DNA of 64,000 nt from Bacteroidota bacterium (GCA_022564295.1 JADFLR010000001.1:1-64000), one strand, 5' to 3'; positions 1-9,304 are shown, counted from the first letter of the stretch. The notes: a model not told the origin generated them from the letters alone. Numbers and translations are program-made.

Positions 1-268
1 CCATGCCACCCATTATAGCAGCCACCTGTTGTCCCTTTTTGTATTTTCCTAAGGCATCTTCTTCCACCGTGCCAACACATTCAATTCCCTGTACTCTTGG
101 GAACTTCACATTTGGAGAATCTCCCTGCCGGGTAAATATTTCAGAGCGATTGAGCCCGAAGGCTTTAATTTTAATTAAGACCCATCCCTTTTTGGCTGAA
201 GGTATCGTTTTCTCCAGTAATTCAATGACTTCCGGACCGCCCGGCTTTGTGGTTACCGCGGCTTTCAT
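1..268 (-). CDS. Zinc-type alcohol dehydrogenase / quinone oxidoreductase family protein, N-terminal part (runs off window start)
   Basis: Manual minus-strand translation MKAAVTTKPGGPEVIELLEKTIPSAKKGWVLIKIKAFGLNRSEIFTRQGDSPNVKFPRVQGIECVGTV... is typical of the MDR/quinone reductase GroES-like domain; open to the window edge. Confidence 0.85.
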   Translation of the reverse strand, partial: MKAAVTTKPGGPEVIELLEKTIPSAKKGWVLIKIKAFGLNRSEIFTRQGDSPNVKFPRVQGIECVGTVEEDALGKYKKGQQVAAIMGGM

Positions 269-276
269 GTTTTGCC

Positions 277-762
277 TTATTTCATTTTATTGAACATGTA
301 TCTGTCAATCTTCCACGATCCGTTTTCTTTTTGAAGAACAAATAACTCCCTGTTTTCTTCAGGTACAGTTTCTCCCGTGGCACGAATCAAAGTTGATCCT
401 TTTGAAGTCGTTCTGGCAAAAGCATATTCTCCGTTTACAATTATTTCATCAATATAAAACTCAATGCTCAATTGAATATTACTAAACACAAACTCATACG
501 CTCCTTTTACTTGCTCTGTACCTATTGACGTTGGTGCTCCTGATGGCATAAATATCCCATCTTCGGTATAAAGGGGCAGCACCTTACTTACATCAGAAGC
601 ATTTAATGCATCTCTATAAGTAAATAGCAAATTTTCGATTTTTTGTTTTTCAATCGATTCCATTTTCGCTTTGTCTTGATTGTTAATTTGATTGTCTGAA
701 TTTTTTGTTTGGCAGGCACTCATTAAAATAATTGCTGCCAGTAAGAGCATTGTCCGTTTCAT
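277..762 (-). CDS. SnoaL/NTF2-like (DUF4440-type) lipoprotein
   Basis: ORF with lipobox (LMSAC) and SnoaL-like pattern (YRDALNASDVSKVLPLYTEDGIFMPSGAPTSIG). Confidence 0.8.
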   Translation of the reverse strand: MKRTMLLLAAIILMSACQTKNSDNQINNQDKAKMESIEKQKIENLLFTYRDALNASDVSKVLPLYTEDGIFMPSGAPTSIGTEQVKGAYEFVFSNIQLSIEFYIDEIIVNGEYAFARTTSKGSTLIRATGETVPEENRELFVLQKENGSWKIDRYMFNKMK

Positions 763-838
763 TTTATTTCTCCGTTTTTATTATTTGTAAGTGATTTAAT
801 TTTATAACACTTTAAGTATGTGCTTCGCAAATGTGCCA

Positions 839-1438
839 TTACTCAATATCATCGGGACAACAAGATTTTAAGATATCCGGATTTGATCTTCCAATTTCTC
901 CGGCAATTTCTTCAGTAGTGTAGCGCGGTGTGATGTGCTGCGAGCAATTCCAATCGTATGCCAGTATGTTGAAAACTATCATTCTTTCAATTTTTGCTTC
1001 ATAATCAGGAACAATGAGTTTCTTCAACAATTCTTGATCGTCATCCGCTTCAACCACTTTTGATTCTGCCCATATCTTCAACCTTTGTCTTGATGGATAG
1101 TCAATCAAAAATAAAGATGCTCTGCTATTGGAGTTTATATTGCCGGCACTTATGTATTGCATGTTACCGCGAAAGTCAGCATATCCCAGAGTTGTATTAT
1201 TAATTACTTTGAGAAATCCTATTGCGCCACCGCGGTATTGAACATACGGCCAGCCGTTCTCTCCAACTGTAGCCATATAAAAACTATCCCTTGATTTTAT
1301 GAAAGTAATTTCCCTGTCGGTTAGGACATACTTATCGCCGGATATTTCTATACGGGCGTATGATTTACGCGAGCCGTATTGTTCCTGAATTTTTTTAACA
1401 CTATCAGTGAACGCTAACTTTGTGAAATTCTGATTCAT
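839..1438 (-). CDS. Pyridoxamine 5'-phosphate oxidase family protein
   Basis: ORF FIKSRDSFYMATVGENGWPYVQYRGG...; internal Met at 1438 preferred because AAGGA lies upstream (longest ORF starts at 1468). Confidence 0.8.
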   Translation of the reverse strand: MNQNFTKLAFTDSVKKIQEQYGSRKSYARIEISGDKYVLTDREITFIKSRDSFYMATVGENGWPYVQYRGGAIGFLKVINNTTLGYADFRGNMQYISAGNINSNSRASLFLIDYPSRQRLKIWAESKVVEADDDQELLKKLIVPDYEAKIERMIVFNILAYDWNCSQHITPRYTTEEIAGEIGRSNPDILKSCCPDDIE

Positions 1439-1457
1439 TATACTTTTCCTTAAATAA

Positions 1458-2828
1458 TTATTTAACACTTTCCAACAATCCGAAAAACCCTTCGGTTAAT
1501 GTCGGATGAACATAAACCGCACCCTTTAATAATTTCCAACTAACTTTAGCATACATTAAAACCATTATCGTTTGAACAACTTCACCTCCATTAACACCTA
1601 AAACAGTTGCTCCAAGTATTTGATCGGTGTCAGCATCAACTACGATTTTCATTAAACCTTTTGTAGTTCCCATTTCTATTGCACGGGCAACGTGGGACAT
1701 AGGAATTTTTCCAACCATAACATTATAGCCGGCTTTCCTTGCTTCCTTTTCTGTTAACCCGACTCTTCCTAATTCCGGATCTGTAAAAAGTGTATAAGGA
1801 ACGATGCGGTCTTTAATTGATTTCTTCTCATCGTTAAAAAGATTGTGATATATAATTTGAAAATCGTTATAGCTTATATGTGTGAATGCAGGTCCACCCT
1901 TAACATCACCCAAAGCATAAACTCCGGGAATATTTGTTCTCAAGTATTCATTAACGGTTACATAGCCCTTATTAGTTTCAATCCCAGCCACATCTAACCC
2001 GAGACCATCGGTATTTGGTTTTCTTCCTACTGCAAGCAGAATGTGTGAACCTTTTATTACTTCTTCCTTATTATTATTATTGAGCTTAACTGTTAAATGC
2101 AGACCGCCGTTCTTATCTTTACGGATGCTTGCAGCATGTGCAGATTTTATGAATTGGATACCCTCATCTTCCAAAGCTTCCTGAAGCGATTCGGAAACAT
2201 CTTTATCTTCTTTTGATAATATCCGATCTTTATGTTTTATAATAGTTACTTTGCTGCCAAAGCGGTTGAACATCTGTCCGAACTCAAGCCCGACGTAACT
2301 TCCGCCTATTACCAACAGATGTTCCGGCACTTCTTCAAGATCCATAATATTACGGTTAGTGAGATAGGGAACTTCGTTAATGCCTTCGAGGGGTAATATT
2401 AATGGTCTAGTTCCTGTATTGATAAATATGTTTTTACTTTTTAATACTTCACCGTTTACATTAATTACGTGAGAACCTGTAAAACGTGCAGAGCCGTTAA
2501 ACACAGTAATGTTAGAACGCTTAGCCGCCTGTTTTTCCAGTCCTCCTCTCCATTGGTGAACAATGCGGTTTTTTCTCCCCACTATTTTTTTTAGATTAAC
2601 TTTTATATCCGTTATTTCTATACCAAGTTGAGATGCATTCCCGGCATTAAAAGCTGCCTGCGAACTTGCTACCATTGTTTTAGTAGGAGTACATCCGTAA
2701 TTCACACACGAACCACCCATGAATTCCTTTTCAATCAATGCCACTGTCCAGCCCCTATCAGCTAGATTATGAGCCAAGGGGTTGCCTGCCTGTCCTGAAC
2801 CTATTATTATGGCATCAAAATTTTTCAT
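1458..2828 (-). CDS. FAD-dependent pyridine nucleotide-disulfide oxidoreductase (mercuric reductase / dihydrolipoamide dehydrogenase-like)
   Basis: GSGQAGNPLAHNLA, GGSCVNYGCTPTKTMVASS redox motif, ALGDVKGGPAFTH, C-terminal HPTLTEGF. Confidence 0.92.
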   Translation of the reverse strand: MKNFDAIIIGSGQAGNPLAHNLADRGWTVALIEKEFMGGSCVNYGCTPTKTMVASSQAAFNAGNASQLGIEITDIKVNLKKIVGRKNRIVHQWRGGLEKQAAKRSNITVFNGSARFTGSHVINVNGEVLKSKNIFINTGTRPLILPLEGINEVPYLTNRNIMDLEEVPEHLLVIGGSYVGLEFGQMFNRFGSKVTIIKHKDRILSKEDKDVSESLQEALEDEGIQFIKSAHAASIRKDKNGGLHLTVKLNNNNKEEVIKGSHILLAVGRKPNTDGLGLDVAGIETNKGYVTVNEYLRTNIPGVYALGDVKGGPAFTHISYNDFQIIYHNLFNDEKKSIKDRIVPYTLFTDPELGRVGLTEKEARKAGYNVMVGKIPMSHVARAIEMGTTKGLMKIVVDADTDQILGATVLGVNGGEVVQTIMVLMYAKVSWKLLKGAVYVHPTLTEGFFGLLESVK

Positions 2829-2942
2829 TACGTTGTACTCCTTCTATCTAAATTGATGATCATTTAGTTTATACTTTTGCTGCTTCACTTGAATTTACAC
2901 TGTTACCTTTAACAATAAGGTAAAGAGCAACAAATAGCAACT

Positions 2943-3809
2943 TTACTGGAATATAACCCCTCCAAGCATAAATACAGCAACAATAATAAAGAGTATCGCC
3001 AACCCTCGTTCTAACGTTTGCTGTGAGATACGGCTGGCAACCAATGGACCTAACTGTCCGCCAATGATGACACCCGGCACGGTAAAGATTACCAGGCTCA
3101 ATACCGTGTTCAAGGTTTCTCCTCCGGTTTGAACGAATTTGATAAAATGACCTGTAGAAGCGACTAGGGCGGTAACAGCAACCACAAAAACACTGGAAGC
3201 GACTGCAACCGCACTTGGCACCCGGCAGCGTTGGAGAAGGAAGTATCCGTTTAGCTCGCCCAACCCCGTAGAAATCATGCCGATAAACATTCCACCCACT
3301 CCGGCGATCAGGCGGCCTTCGGTACGGTTGCAAACCGTGTAACAAATTTCTTTGCCTTCCCTTGTAACCAGGCAGGTTTCGCCCTTCTCACCACCATACT
3401 CTTCCTCTATAGCATCATCCAAGCGTTCTACTTCCTTCTTTTCAGGAGTTCGCAGGAATGCAACGGCAATAGCGATTAAGCCCATTCCCAGGATCGTTTT
3501 CAGGATATCTGCCGGAACATAACTGGCGGCCCAGGTACCGAACAAAGCCATGGGAACTGTGACGACTAATAGGGAAAGCCCCAATTTATAATCAATTAAT
3601 CGTTTGCGATTATAGGCAAATAAACCACTGGCAAAACCAAAAACTTCTGTAATCAATCCCGTTCCAATGGCAATTTCTGCCGGTAGCCCTAAAGCCAGAA
3701 TAAACAGCGGAGTAAAAAAGGTCGCACCTTCAACCCCGGAAGCCATCGCTATTGTTGCGATCATTATCGCGATCGGCAGCATAAACCAGAATTCGAATGT
3801 CATGATCAC
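2943..3809 (-). CDS. Sulfite exporter TauE/SafE family membrane protein
   Basis: Multi-TM ORF with ATIAMASGVEGATFFTPLFILALGLPAEIAIGTGLITEVFG. Confidence 0.85.
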   Translation of the reverse strand: MIMTFEFWFMLPIAIMIATIAMASGVEGATFFTPLFILALGLPAEIAIGTGLITEVFGFASGLFAYNRKRLIDYKLGLSLLVVTVPMALFGTWAASYVPADILKTILGMGLIAIAVAFLRTPEKKEVERLDDAIEEEYGGEKGETCLVTREGKEICYTVCNRTEGRLIAGVGGMFIGMISTGLGELNGYFLLQRCRVPSAVAVASSVFVVAVTALVASTGHFIKFVQTGGETLNTVLSLVIFTVPGVIIGGQLGPLVASRISQQTLERGLAILFIIVAVFMLGGVIFQ

Positions 3810-3874
3810 ACCTTCACTTGTTGTTTCAAATTGAACGTTCTGTCAAATATGTTTTTAACTTGCTTATTATTTGA

Positions 3875-4165
3875 TTAGTTACTTTGCACTTCTACCTTAC
3901 TGGCATAGAATTGAATAATCTTCTCTGCGATGGCGTCACATTCATCTTCCAATACATAACGCCCGACATCGAAGTAGTAATCCTCAACGTTCTTAAGGTC
4001 GCGTTTTTAATTCCTGGCCCCAGCGATGTTAAAAAACGGATCGACTGCCAAGGCGCCTTCAAATTTCCAACCTTTATTGATATGGTAATAGTAGTGTGAT
4101 GAAGTAAAAATCGGTAGATCATACTCCATAGCGATTTTAAATAATTTTCCAATATTCCCAGTAGT
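3875..4165 (-). pseudogene. Decayed chimeric remnant: isochorismatase-family fragment followed in the same frame by an alpha/beta-hydrolase C-terminal fragment
   Basis: Manual translation TTGNIGKLFKIAMEYDLPIFTSSHYYYHINKGWKFEGALAVDPFFNIAGARN*KRDLKNVEDYYFDVGRYVLEDECDAIAEKIIQFYASKVEVQSN*. First half matches the isochorismatase at 7490-8242 (ISPHYYYNHDHTWKFEGALEV); second half matches the hydrolase at 6016-6969 ([33 protein letters not shown]). Confidence 0.85.
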
Positions 4166-4219
4166 TCAATTTCCTTTACTTTACTTATTTCAATTGCCTC
4201 TTGTATTCTTATATTGACT

Positions 4220-5047
4220 TTACATTATTATCTTATCTTGGATTTTCCTTTTCTTCTCAACTGTTGCAATAAAATGGGTTAAGTACGGTCTGTTATGGCG
4301 TCCATGCAGAATTTGGTTAATAAGCCATTTCCCTCGTTGATAGTATGCATCAGACCATTTGGCCTTTTCTCCAGTAAATAGCACTTCATCTTCCCACATA
4401 ATCTGGCCATCTTCTAACTCGTAACATTCAATAACATCAACCCATCCGGATTTGATAAATAAGGCTCGCCACCATTCGGATGAATGGTATTTGGAATACT
4501 CTGCATCCCAACCATTCGTCTTGTGATAAATTTCCGGGAGATCATTGCCGGGAGTCTCTTCATTAAAACATGTTCCTCCAACACAAAGTCGCCCACCTGG
4601 CTTGAGATGTGTTAGTAAATGTCGTAGGAATGCCACGCTTCCACCGAAGGAATGAAACGCTTGCATGCAAAAGATTGCATCAAAGTAGTCTTCTGCAAAA
4701 GGCAAGCCTCTGGTCACGTCAAGGCGGAGCGGCACAATGCGATGTCGAAGTCCTCTCTCGGAAACTTTTTTATTCAAATCATTGGCGGATATCCATAGAT
4801 CAACAGAGAAAACGTTGACCCCAAAATGCTTCGCCAAAAAGATTGACGAAACCGCCTTCCCGCAACCAAGATCCAGTACAATGTCGCTTTCCTTCAGGTT
4901 CATTGATCTTGTCATCCGCGCTGCCAGGTAAAGACCGCCAGGGGCAAGGTGATCGCTGTATATTTCATCCCAAGAATATGCTTGGACTTCGGGATAATGG
5001 CTTCTATCAATTCGTCGCAAATATGTCTTAAGATGTCCGGATGTCAT
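4220..5047 (-). CDS. Class I SAM-dependent methyltransferase
   Basis: VLDLGCGKAVSSIFLAKHFGVNVFSVDLW motif I; LDVTRGLPFAEDYFDAIFCMQAFH. Confidence 0.88.
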   Translation of the reverse strand: MTSGHLKTYLRRIDRSHYPEVQAYSWDEIYSDHLAPGGLYLAARMTRSMNLKESDIVLDLGCGKAVSSIFLAKHFGVNVFSVDLWISANDLNKKVSERGLRHRIVPLRLDVTRGLPFAEDYFDAIFCMQAFHSFGGSVAFLRHLLTHLKPGGRLCVGGTCFNEETPGNDLPEIYHKTNGWDAEYSKYHSSEWWRALFIKSGWVDVIECYELEDGQIMWEDEVLFTGEKAKWSDAYYQRGKWLINQILHGRHNRPYLTHFIATVEKKRKIQDKIIM

Positions 5048-5176
5048 AGTTGGTCTCCTTTAATATCGTGTTAATCAAGCTAACCGGCAGACCCAGATAA
5101 TGATTTCCTGAGTCCGCCAGTTCCGACTTTTACATCTGAAGAGTACATTAACTCGTCTTGCAGAACTATTCGTCGG

Positions 5177-5962
5177 TTAGATCACCGGCTGCGAAGATTG
5201 CCCCGGTTCGAGTGTCTCCAAGACATCTTTAAGATTGGCGTCTGCGAAGGCCTGCTTGATTCCTCCAATCCCTTCTTTGTAGTGCAACCACCCTTCGAAA
5301 TGGGCAGGGAAGACAGCCTTGAGGCTCAGAGTTTGCGCGACCCTGGCACCTTCCTCTCCGTTCATGGTCAGGCGCCTGTCACCTACCGCTGGCACATTTG
5401 CTGCCCCCATATTGAGGATCCCTGTGCCGATATTGAATCGCTTGCCGATTTCCTCGATGTCGTCAATCCACACGGTATCGCCTGAGAGATATAATGCGCC
5501 GTTCTTTTGACCCTCCCACTCGAGTAGGAACCCCATGGTTTCTCCAATGACCGGTCTGATTTCTTCATCCGTTGTATGTACGGCGGGCATTCCAGTCACC
5601 TTCACTTTTTCGCCTTCCTCGTTGGTGAGTTCCACGGTTTGCCAGGTTTCAAGTCCCTCGGCGTTTTTGCCCAAAGCCGTGGCGCTTTCCGGAGTAGTAA
5701 AGACACGACCTGCTTTCGGCAGTATTGTGCGTCCTGATATGTCAAGATTATCGTAGTGCTGCTGGTGACTCAGAAATACAGCGTCGATCTTCCCGATTTC
5801 CTCTACCGGAATTGGCGGTGCCATACTCTTCTTTAACAAATGTCCTGGTCCCTCGTCTTTTTCGGTACCCTTCGGATCAAAGCCCGGATCGGTTATAAAA
5901 CGGAATGATCCTATCTCAAGAAGATAGGTAGCCCCACCCAAGTAAGTGATTTTGGTGTCCAT
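5177..5962 (-). CDS. MBL-fold metal-dependent hydrolase (UlaG-like)
   Basis: TYLGGATYLLEIGSFRFITDPGFDP, FLSHQQHYDNLD, YLSGDTVWID, FPAHFEGW. Confidence 0.88.
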   Translation of the reverse strand: MDTKITYLGGATYLLEIGSFRFITDPGFDPKGTEKDEGPGHLLKKSMAPPIPVEEIGKIDAVFLSHQQHYDNLDISGRTILPKAGRVFTTPESATALGKNAEGLETWQTVELTNEEGEKVKVTGMPAVHTTDEEIRPVIGETMGFLLEWEGQKNGALYLSGDTVWIDDIEEIGKRFNIGTGILNMGAANVPAVGDRRLTMNGEEGARVAQTLSLKAVFPAHFEGWLHYKEGIGGIKQAFADANLKDVLETLEPGQSSQPVI

Positions 5963-6015
5963 AATATTTCTCCTTATTTAATAAAGATTTCTGAATGTAT
6001 TTAATTATTAGTTGT

Positions 6016-6969
6016 TTAGTTAATTTGATTGCTCAGGAACTCTCTTATTAGTTCAGCTATTACTTCTCCTTCCTCTTCGAGAGCAAAATGTCCTGTGTCA
6101 AGCAAATGAAATTCTATGTTTTTCAAATCCCTTTTGTAAGGAAATGCTCCTTCGGAAGGGAAGATGTAATCATTTTTCCCCCAAACAATTAATGTTGGCG
6201 GCTGATAAGTACGAAAGTATTCCTGCCAGCCTGGATAAAGAGGTACGTTTGTACGGTAGTCGTAAAACATAGCTAACTGAATTTTATCATTTTCGTCTCT
6301 TGTTAAATGTGTTAAATCGATGTTCCAATTGTCGGGACTGATTTTCTCGGGATCCCTTACCCCATGAGTATATTGCCATTTCAAACCATCGAGAGAATGA
6401 AATCCTTCCAGGGCTTTGCCATTTTCTTCTGTTTTGTCATTCCAATATTTTTTAATTGGATCCCAGAATTCAAGCAAGCCCTCATCATAGGCATTACCGT
6501 TTTGAATAATTAATGCATCTACACGCTCGGGGTATTTTGCCGCAATCCTGAATCCTATCGGTGCACCATAATCCATTAAGTAAATACTGTATTTCTTCAC
6601 ATCAAGTTTTTCCAGAAAGCCTTCTACAATTGCAGCCATGTTATCGAATGTGTAATCAAACTCATCCATCGGAGGCTGCTCGCTGTTTCCGTATCCCGGA
6701 TAATCAGGAGCTAAAAGATGATAGCTATCCGAAAGATCTTTCATAAGATTGCGGAACATGTGGGATGAAGTAGGGTAGCCGTGAAGCAGCAATATTGTAT
6801 GTGAATCTTTCGATCCTGCTTCACGATAGAATATTTCCACACCGTTTACTTCAACAGTTTTGTTAAGAGTTGGATTCCTTTGTGCCATTGTTTCCAGACT
6901 GATCATTCCGATCACAATAACCGTAATGAACAGAGTAATTTTTTTGAAATTAATTTGTATTGTTTTCAT
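6016..6969 (-). CDS. Exported alpha/beta hydrolase (haloalkane dehalogenase/epoxide hydrolase-like)
   Basis: Signal peptide; [40 protein letters not shown]. Confidence 0.9.
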   Translation of the reverse strand: MKTIQINFKKITLFITVIVIGMISLETMAQRNPTLNKTVEVNGVEIFYREAGSKDSHTILLLHGYPTSSHMFRNLMKDLSDSYHLLAPDYPGYGNSEQPPMDEFDYTFDNMAAIVEGFLEKLDVKKYSIYLMDYGAPIGFRIAAKYPERVDALIIQNGNAYDEGLLEFWDPIKKYWNDKTEENGKALEGFHSLDGLKWQYTHGVRDPEKISPDNWNIDLTHLTRDENDKIQLAMFYDYRTNVPLYPGWQEYFRTYQPPTLIVWGKNDYIFPSEGAFPYKRDLKNIEFHLLDTGHFALEEEGEVIAELIREFLSNQIN

Positions 6970-7011
6970 ACCTTTTGATTTTTTTAGTTGTATAATAAAT
7001 TTGATTAATAT

Positions 7012-7428
7012 TCAGTTTTTATATTTTCTCTGGTTTTCAAGTATAGGGATATCATTAGCACTCATATCACGTCGTGTCATTAAGCCGTCTTCGTTGAACT
7101 CCCAATGCTCATTACCATGTGTACGGCACCATTGTCCGGTTTCTGCATTTTTCCATTCGTATTCAAATCGTACTGAAATGCGATAATCGGTATAAGCCCA
7201 CAGTTCTTTCATAAGCTTGTAATCCAGTTCTTTTGCCCATTTCCTTTTTAGGAATTCCTTAATGGCTTCTCTGCCGGTGAAAAATTCATCACGGTTACGC
7301 CATTGGGAATCAACAGAATAAGCTAATGAAACTCTTTCAGGATCACGGGAATTCCACGCATCTTCTGCTGCCTGAACTTTTGCTTTTGCTGTTTCTAACG
7401 TAAATGGTGGTTTAATTTGTTGTTTCAT
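7012..7428 (-). CDS. NTF2-like protein (DUF1348 family)
   Basis: [72 protein letters not shown]. Confidence 0.88.
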   Translation of the reverse strand: MKQQIKPPFTLETAKAKVQAAEDAWNSRDPERVSLAYSVDSQWRNRDEFFTGREAIKEFLKRKWAKELDYKLMKELWAYTDYRISVRFEYEWKNAETGQWCRTHGNEHWEFNEDGLMTRRDMSANDIPILENQRKYKN

Positions 7429-7489
7429 TTTATGTTAACCTTATTAATTAAAGTGCCTGCCGTGCCATTACAGCATGCAGGCAGAATTA

Positions 7490-8242
7490 TTATTTTACAG
7501 ATAGTTTGGATTCGGAAAATGCTGCTACTAGTTCTGTTGTTTTATAAACATGACTGGATATCATTCTGAAGTTAGTTTGTGCTGCCTGATTTCCGTCCCA
7601 TCCCGGTACGATTGTAGATGCCGTAGCATCGCCGACAACAGATACTTCAAAACCATTTTCAAGTAATTCTCTCATATGCGATTCCACACAAAGGTTGCCT
7701 GACATTCCAGCCAGGATGATCTTGTCAACCTTTTGTTTTCTTAACTGAAGACTCAAATCATTCTGCTCAGGTCCAAATACTTTATGAGGACCAACTACTG
7801 TTACATAATCTTTTTCAATGTACTTTTTATATCTCTCTAAGAAATCTGCTCCTGAACCTTCAAATTCCTCAACGGAAAGCTGGTCGCCACGATCGAACAT
7901 ACCGATATTATGCATCAACACCTCAAGTGCACCTTCAAACTTCCAGGTGTGGTCGTGATTGTAGTAATAGTGAGGAGAAATAAAAACTTTGATGTTATAC
8001 TTTTCTGCAAGTATGAATAATGTTTCAATGTTTGCGACAGTATTATTTTCAGTTACGCTTTCTCCAACCACTCCCCATGCTACACCGTCGGGACTTAAGA
8101 AATCATTTTGCGGATCGGTAATTACAATTGCTGTGTACTCATCAATTTCAAATCCAGGATCTGGTAATTGAGCAAAACTACTGGTTGTTATTGCCAGTGC
8201 TGTAAATACAAACAAGACTGATATTAAAAATTGCTTTTTCAT
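7490..8242 (-). CDS. Exported isochorismatase-family cysteine hydrolase
   Basis: VITDPQNDFLSPDGVAWG, LAGMSGNLCVESHMRELLENGFEVSVVGDAT; start at the internal Met 8242 gives a clean signal peptide (MKKQFLISVLFVFTALAITTSSFAQ) and leaves the sigma-54 promoter outside the gene. Confidence 0.9.
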   Translation of the reverse strand: MKKQFLISVLFVFTALAITTSSFAQLPDPGFEIDEYTAIVITDPQNDFLSPDGVAWGVVGESVTENNTVANIETLFILAEKYNIKVFISPHYYYNHDHTWKFEGALEVLMHNIGMFDRGDQLSVEEFEGSGADFLERYKKYIEKDYVTVVGPHKVFGPEQNDLSLQLRKQKVDKIILAGMSGNLCVESHMRELLENGFEVSVVGDATASTIVPGWDGNQAAQTNFRMISSHVYKTTELVAAFSESKLSVK

Positions 8243-8306
8243 TTGTTTGTTCCTTTTGGTTTTGTTAAAAATATGTTTATTAGTTTGTGTCGACACGGTG
8301 TAGGAA

Positions 8307-8324
8307 GGCAAGAGAGATGCCAAA
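8307..8324 (-). promoter_or_regulatory. Sigma-54 (-24/-12) promoter for the isochorismatase operon
   Basis: Minus strand TTTGGCATCTCTCTTGCC: TTGGCA-N6-TTGC with exact GG-N10-GC spacing, about 65 bp upstream of the 8242 start. Confidence 0.65.
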
Positions 8325-8397
8325 TAGAAAAAATCACGCTAAGTAGCTTGAAATAAATAAGTTACAGAACAAGTTTAATTTAAAATGATATAAGTGT

Positions 8398-8434
8398 TTT
8401 GCCGAAATATCAGCAAAGTGCCAATATGTTGGCA
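8398..8434. promoter_or_regulatory. Twin palindromic upstream activating sites (candidate enhancer-binding-protein sites)
   Basis: TTTGCCGAAATATCAGCAAA (8398-8417, imperfect palindrome) and TGCCAATATGTTGGCA (8419-8434, perfect 6-bp arms); centres 19 bp apart, roughly 90-120 bp upstream of the -12 element. Confidence 0.55.
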
Positions 8435-8438
8435 AATA

Positions 8439-8584
8439 TTATGGGCGTTGGGTGGTTAATCTATTCATTTTCGAATCAAGAATTGTTCGTTTTATCCCCA
8501 ACAATTTAGCAGATACTCTTTCACCGTTGATCTTCCAATTGGTAAATTCTAAAGTTTTAAAATTGTTTTCAAATTCCCGAGGTG
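8439..8584 (-). pseudogene. Remnant of the C-terminal (Fis-type HTH) end of a sigma-54 activator, with linker deletion
   Basis: Manual translation [46 protein letters not shown] matches RELENII...[39 protein letters not shown] of the gene at 16653-18176. Confidence 0.8.
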
Positions 8585-8653
8585 AACAAAAAATTAAGGA
8601 TCAGAACTTTGTCTAATATTAAATATCACAGTGAATTTTTAGAATTGTTTTCA

Positions 8654-9076
8654 TTATTCTAATGTTGTTGTTATGATTTTAATTTCATTAGTCAATGTTT
8701 TATGCACTGGACATTTATCAGAAATTTCTAATAGTCTTTGTATTTGCTCTTCCGTTAATTCACCAATAAATTTTAACTTTTTTTCAATGACGTGAACATA
8801 CCCATCTTCTGATTCACACTCTTCACAGTCTTTAGCGTATACACGTGATTGTTCGAGGTGTACCTGTACCTCCTCCAAATCCCATCCTTTACGGTCAGCA
8901 TACATCCTAAGGGTCATTGTTACACAGGCACCCAACGCTGTCAAAAGAAAATCATAAGGATTGGGACCAAGGTCTTGACCAAAAGGTACAGGTTCATCTG
9001 CTATTAATTCATGATTCCCTGTTACAATGATGGTTTTGTATTTCGCCCGGTTTATTTTTGCAATTACTTGAGTCAT
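8654..9076 (-). CDS. OsmC family protein
   Basis: DLGPNPYDFLLTALGACVTMTLRMYADRKGW and CPVHKTL. Confidence 0.9.
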   Translation of the reverse strand: MTQVIAKINRAKYKTIIVTGNHELIADEPVPFGQDLGPNPYDFLLTALGACVTMTLRMYADRKGWDLEEVQVHLEQSRVYAKDCEECESEDGYVHVIEKKLKFIGELTEEQIQRLLEISDKCPVHKTLTNEIKIITTTLE

Positions 9077-9304
9077 TTTGTTTACCTTTAAATTAGAATA
9101 GAGTTATTATTAATTTACTTTTTTCTCATTTTTTTCCTGATGTCATCCTGATTGTTGTGTTTAATTTTAAAAATAATAAACCATTAGATTATTTGCAAAT
9201 AGATAATTTATCCGAACTACTTCTAATAATAGAAACAATTATCAAAATGGATACTGAAATAACCGATAGTATTAGGCACGGGCATCTGAAATAGGCATCA
9301 AATA

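Noticed and set aside
2869-3345. 158-aa minus-strand ORF (MLHGLQPYRRPPDRRSG...)
   Set aside because: Overlaps the TauE/SafE gene in another frame; the low-complexity Arg/Cys-rich translation is typical of a shadow ORF.
3892-4152. 86-aa minus-strand ORF
   Set aside because: Shifted frame over the isochorismatase/hydrolase pseudogene; the other frame gives clear homology.
9270-9290. Plus-strand TTAGGCACGGGCATCTG as a second sigma-54 promoter
   Set aside because: The -24 part fits but the -12 GC is replaced by TG and there is no sensible gene downstream on that strand.
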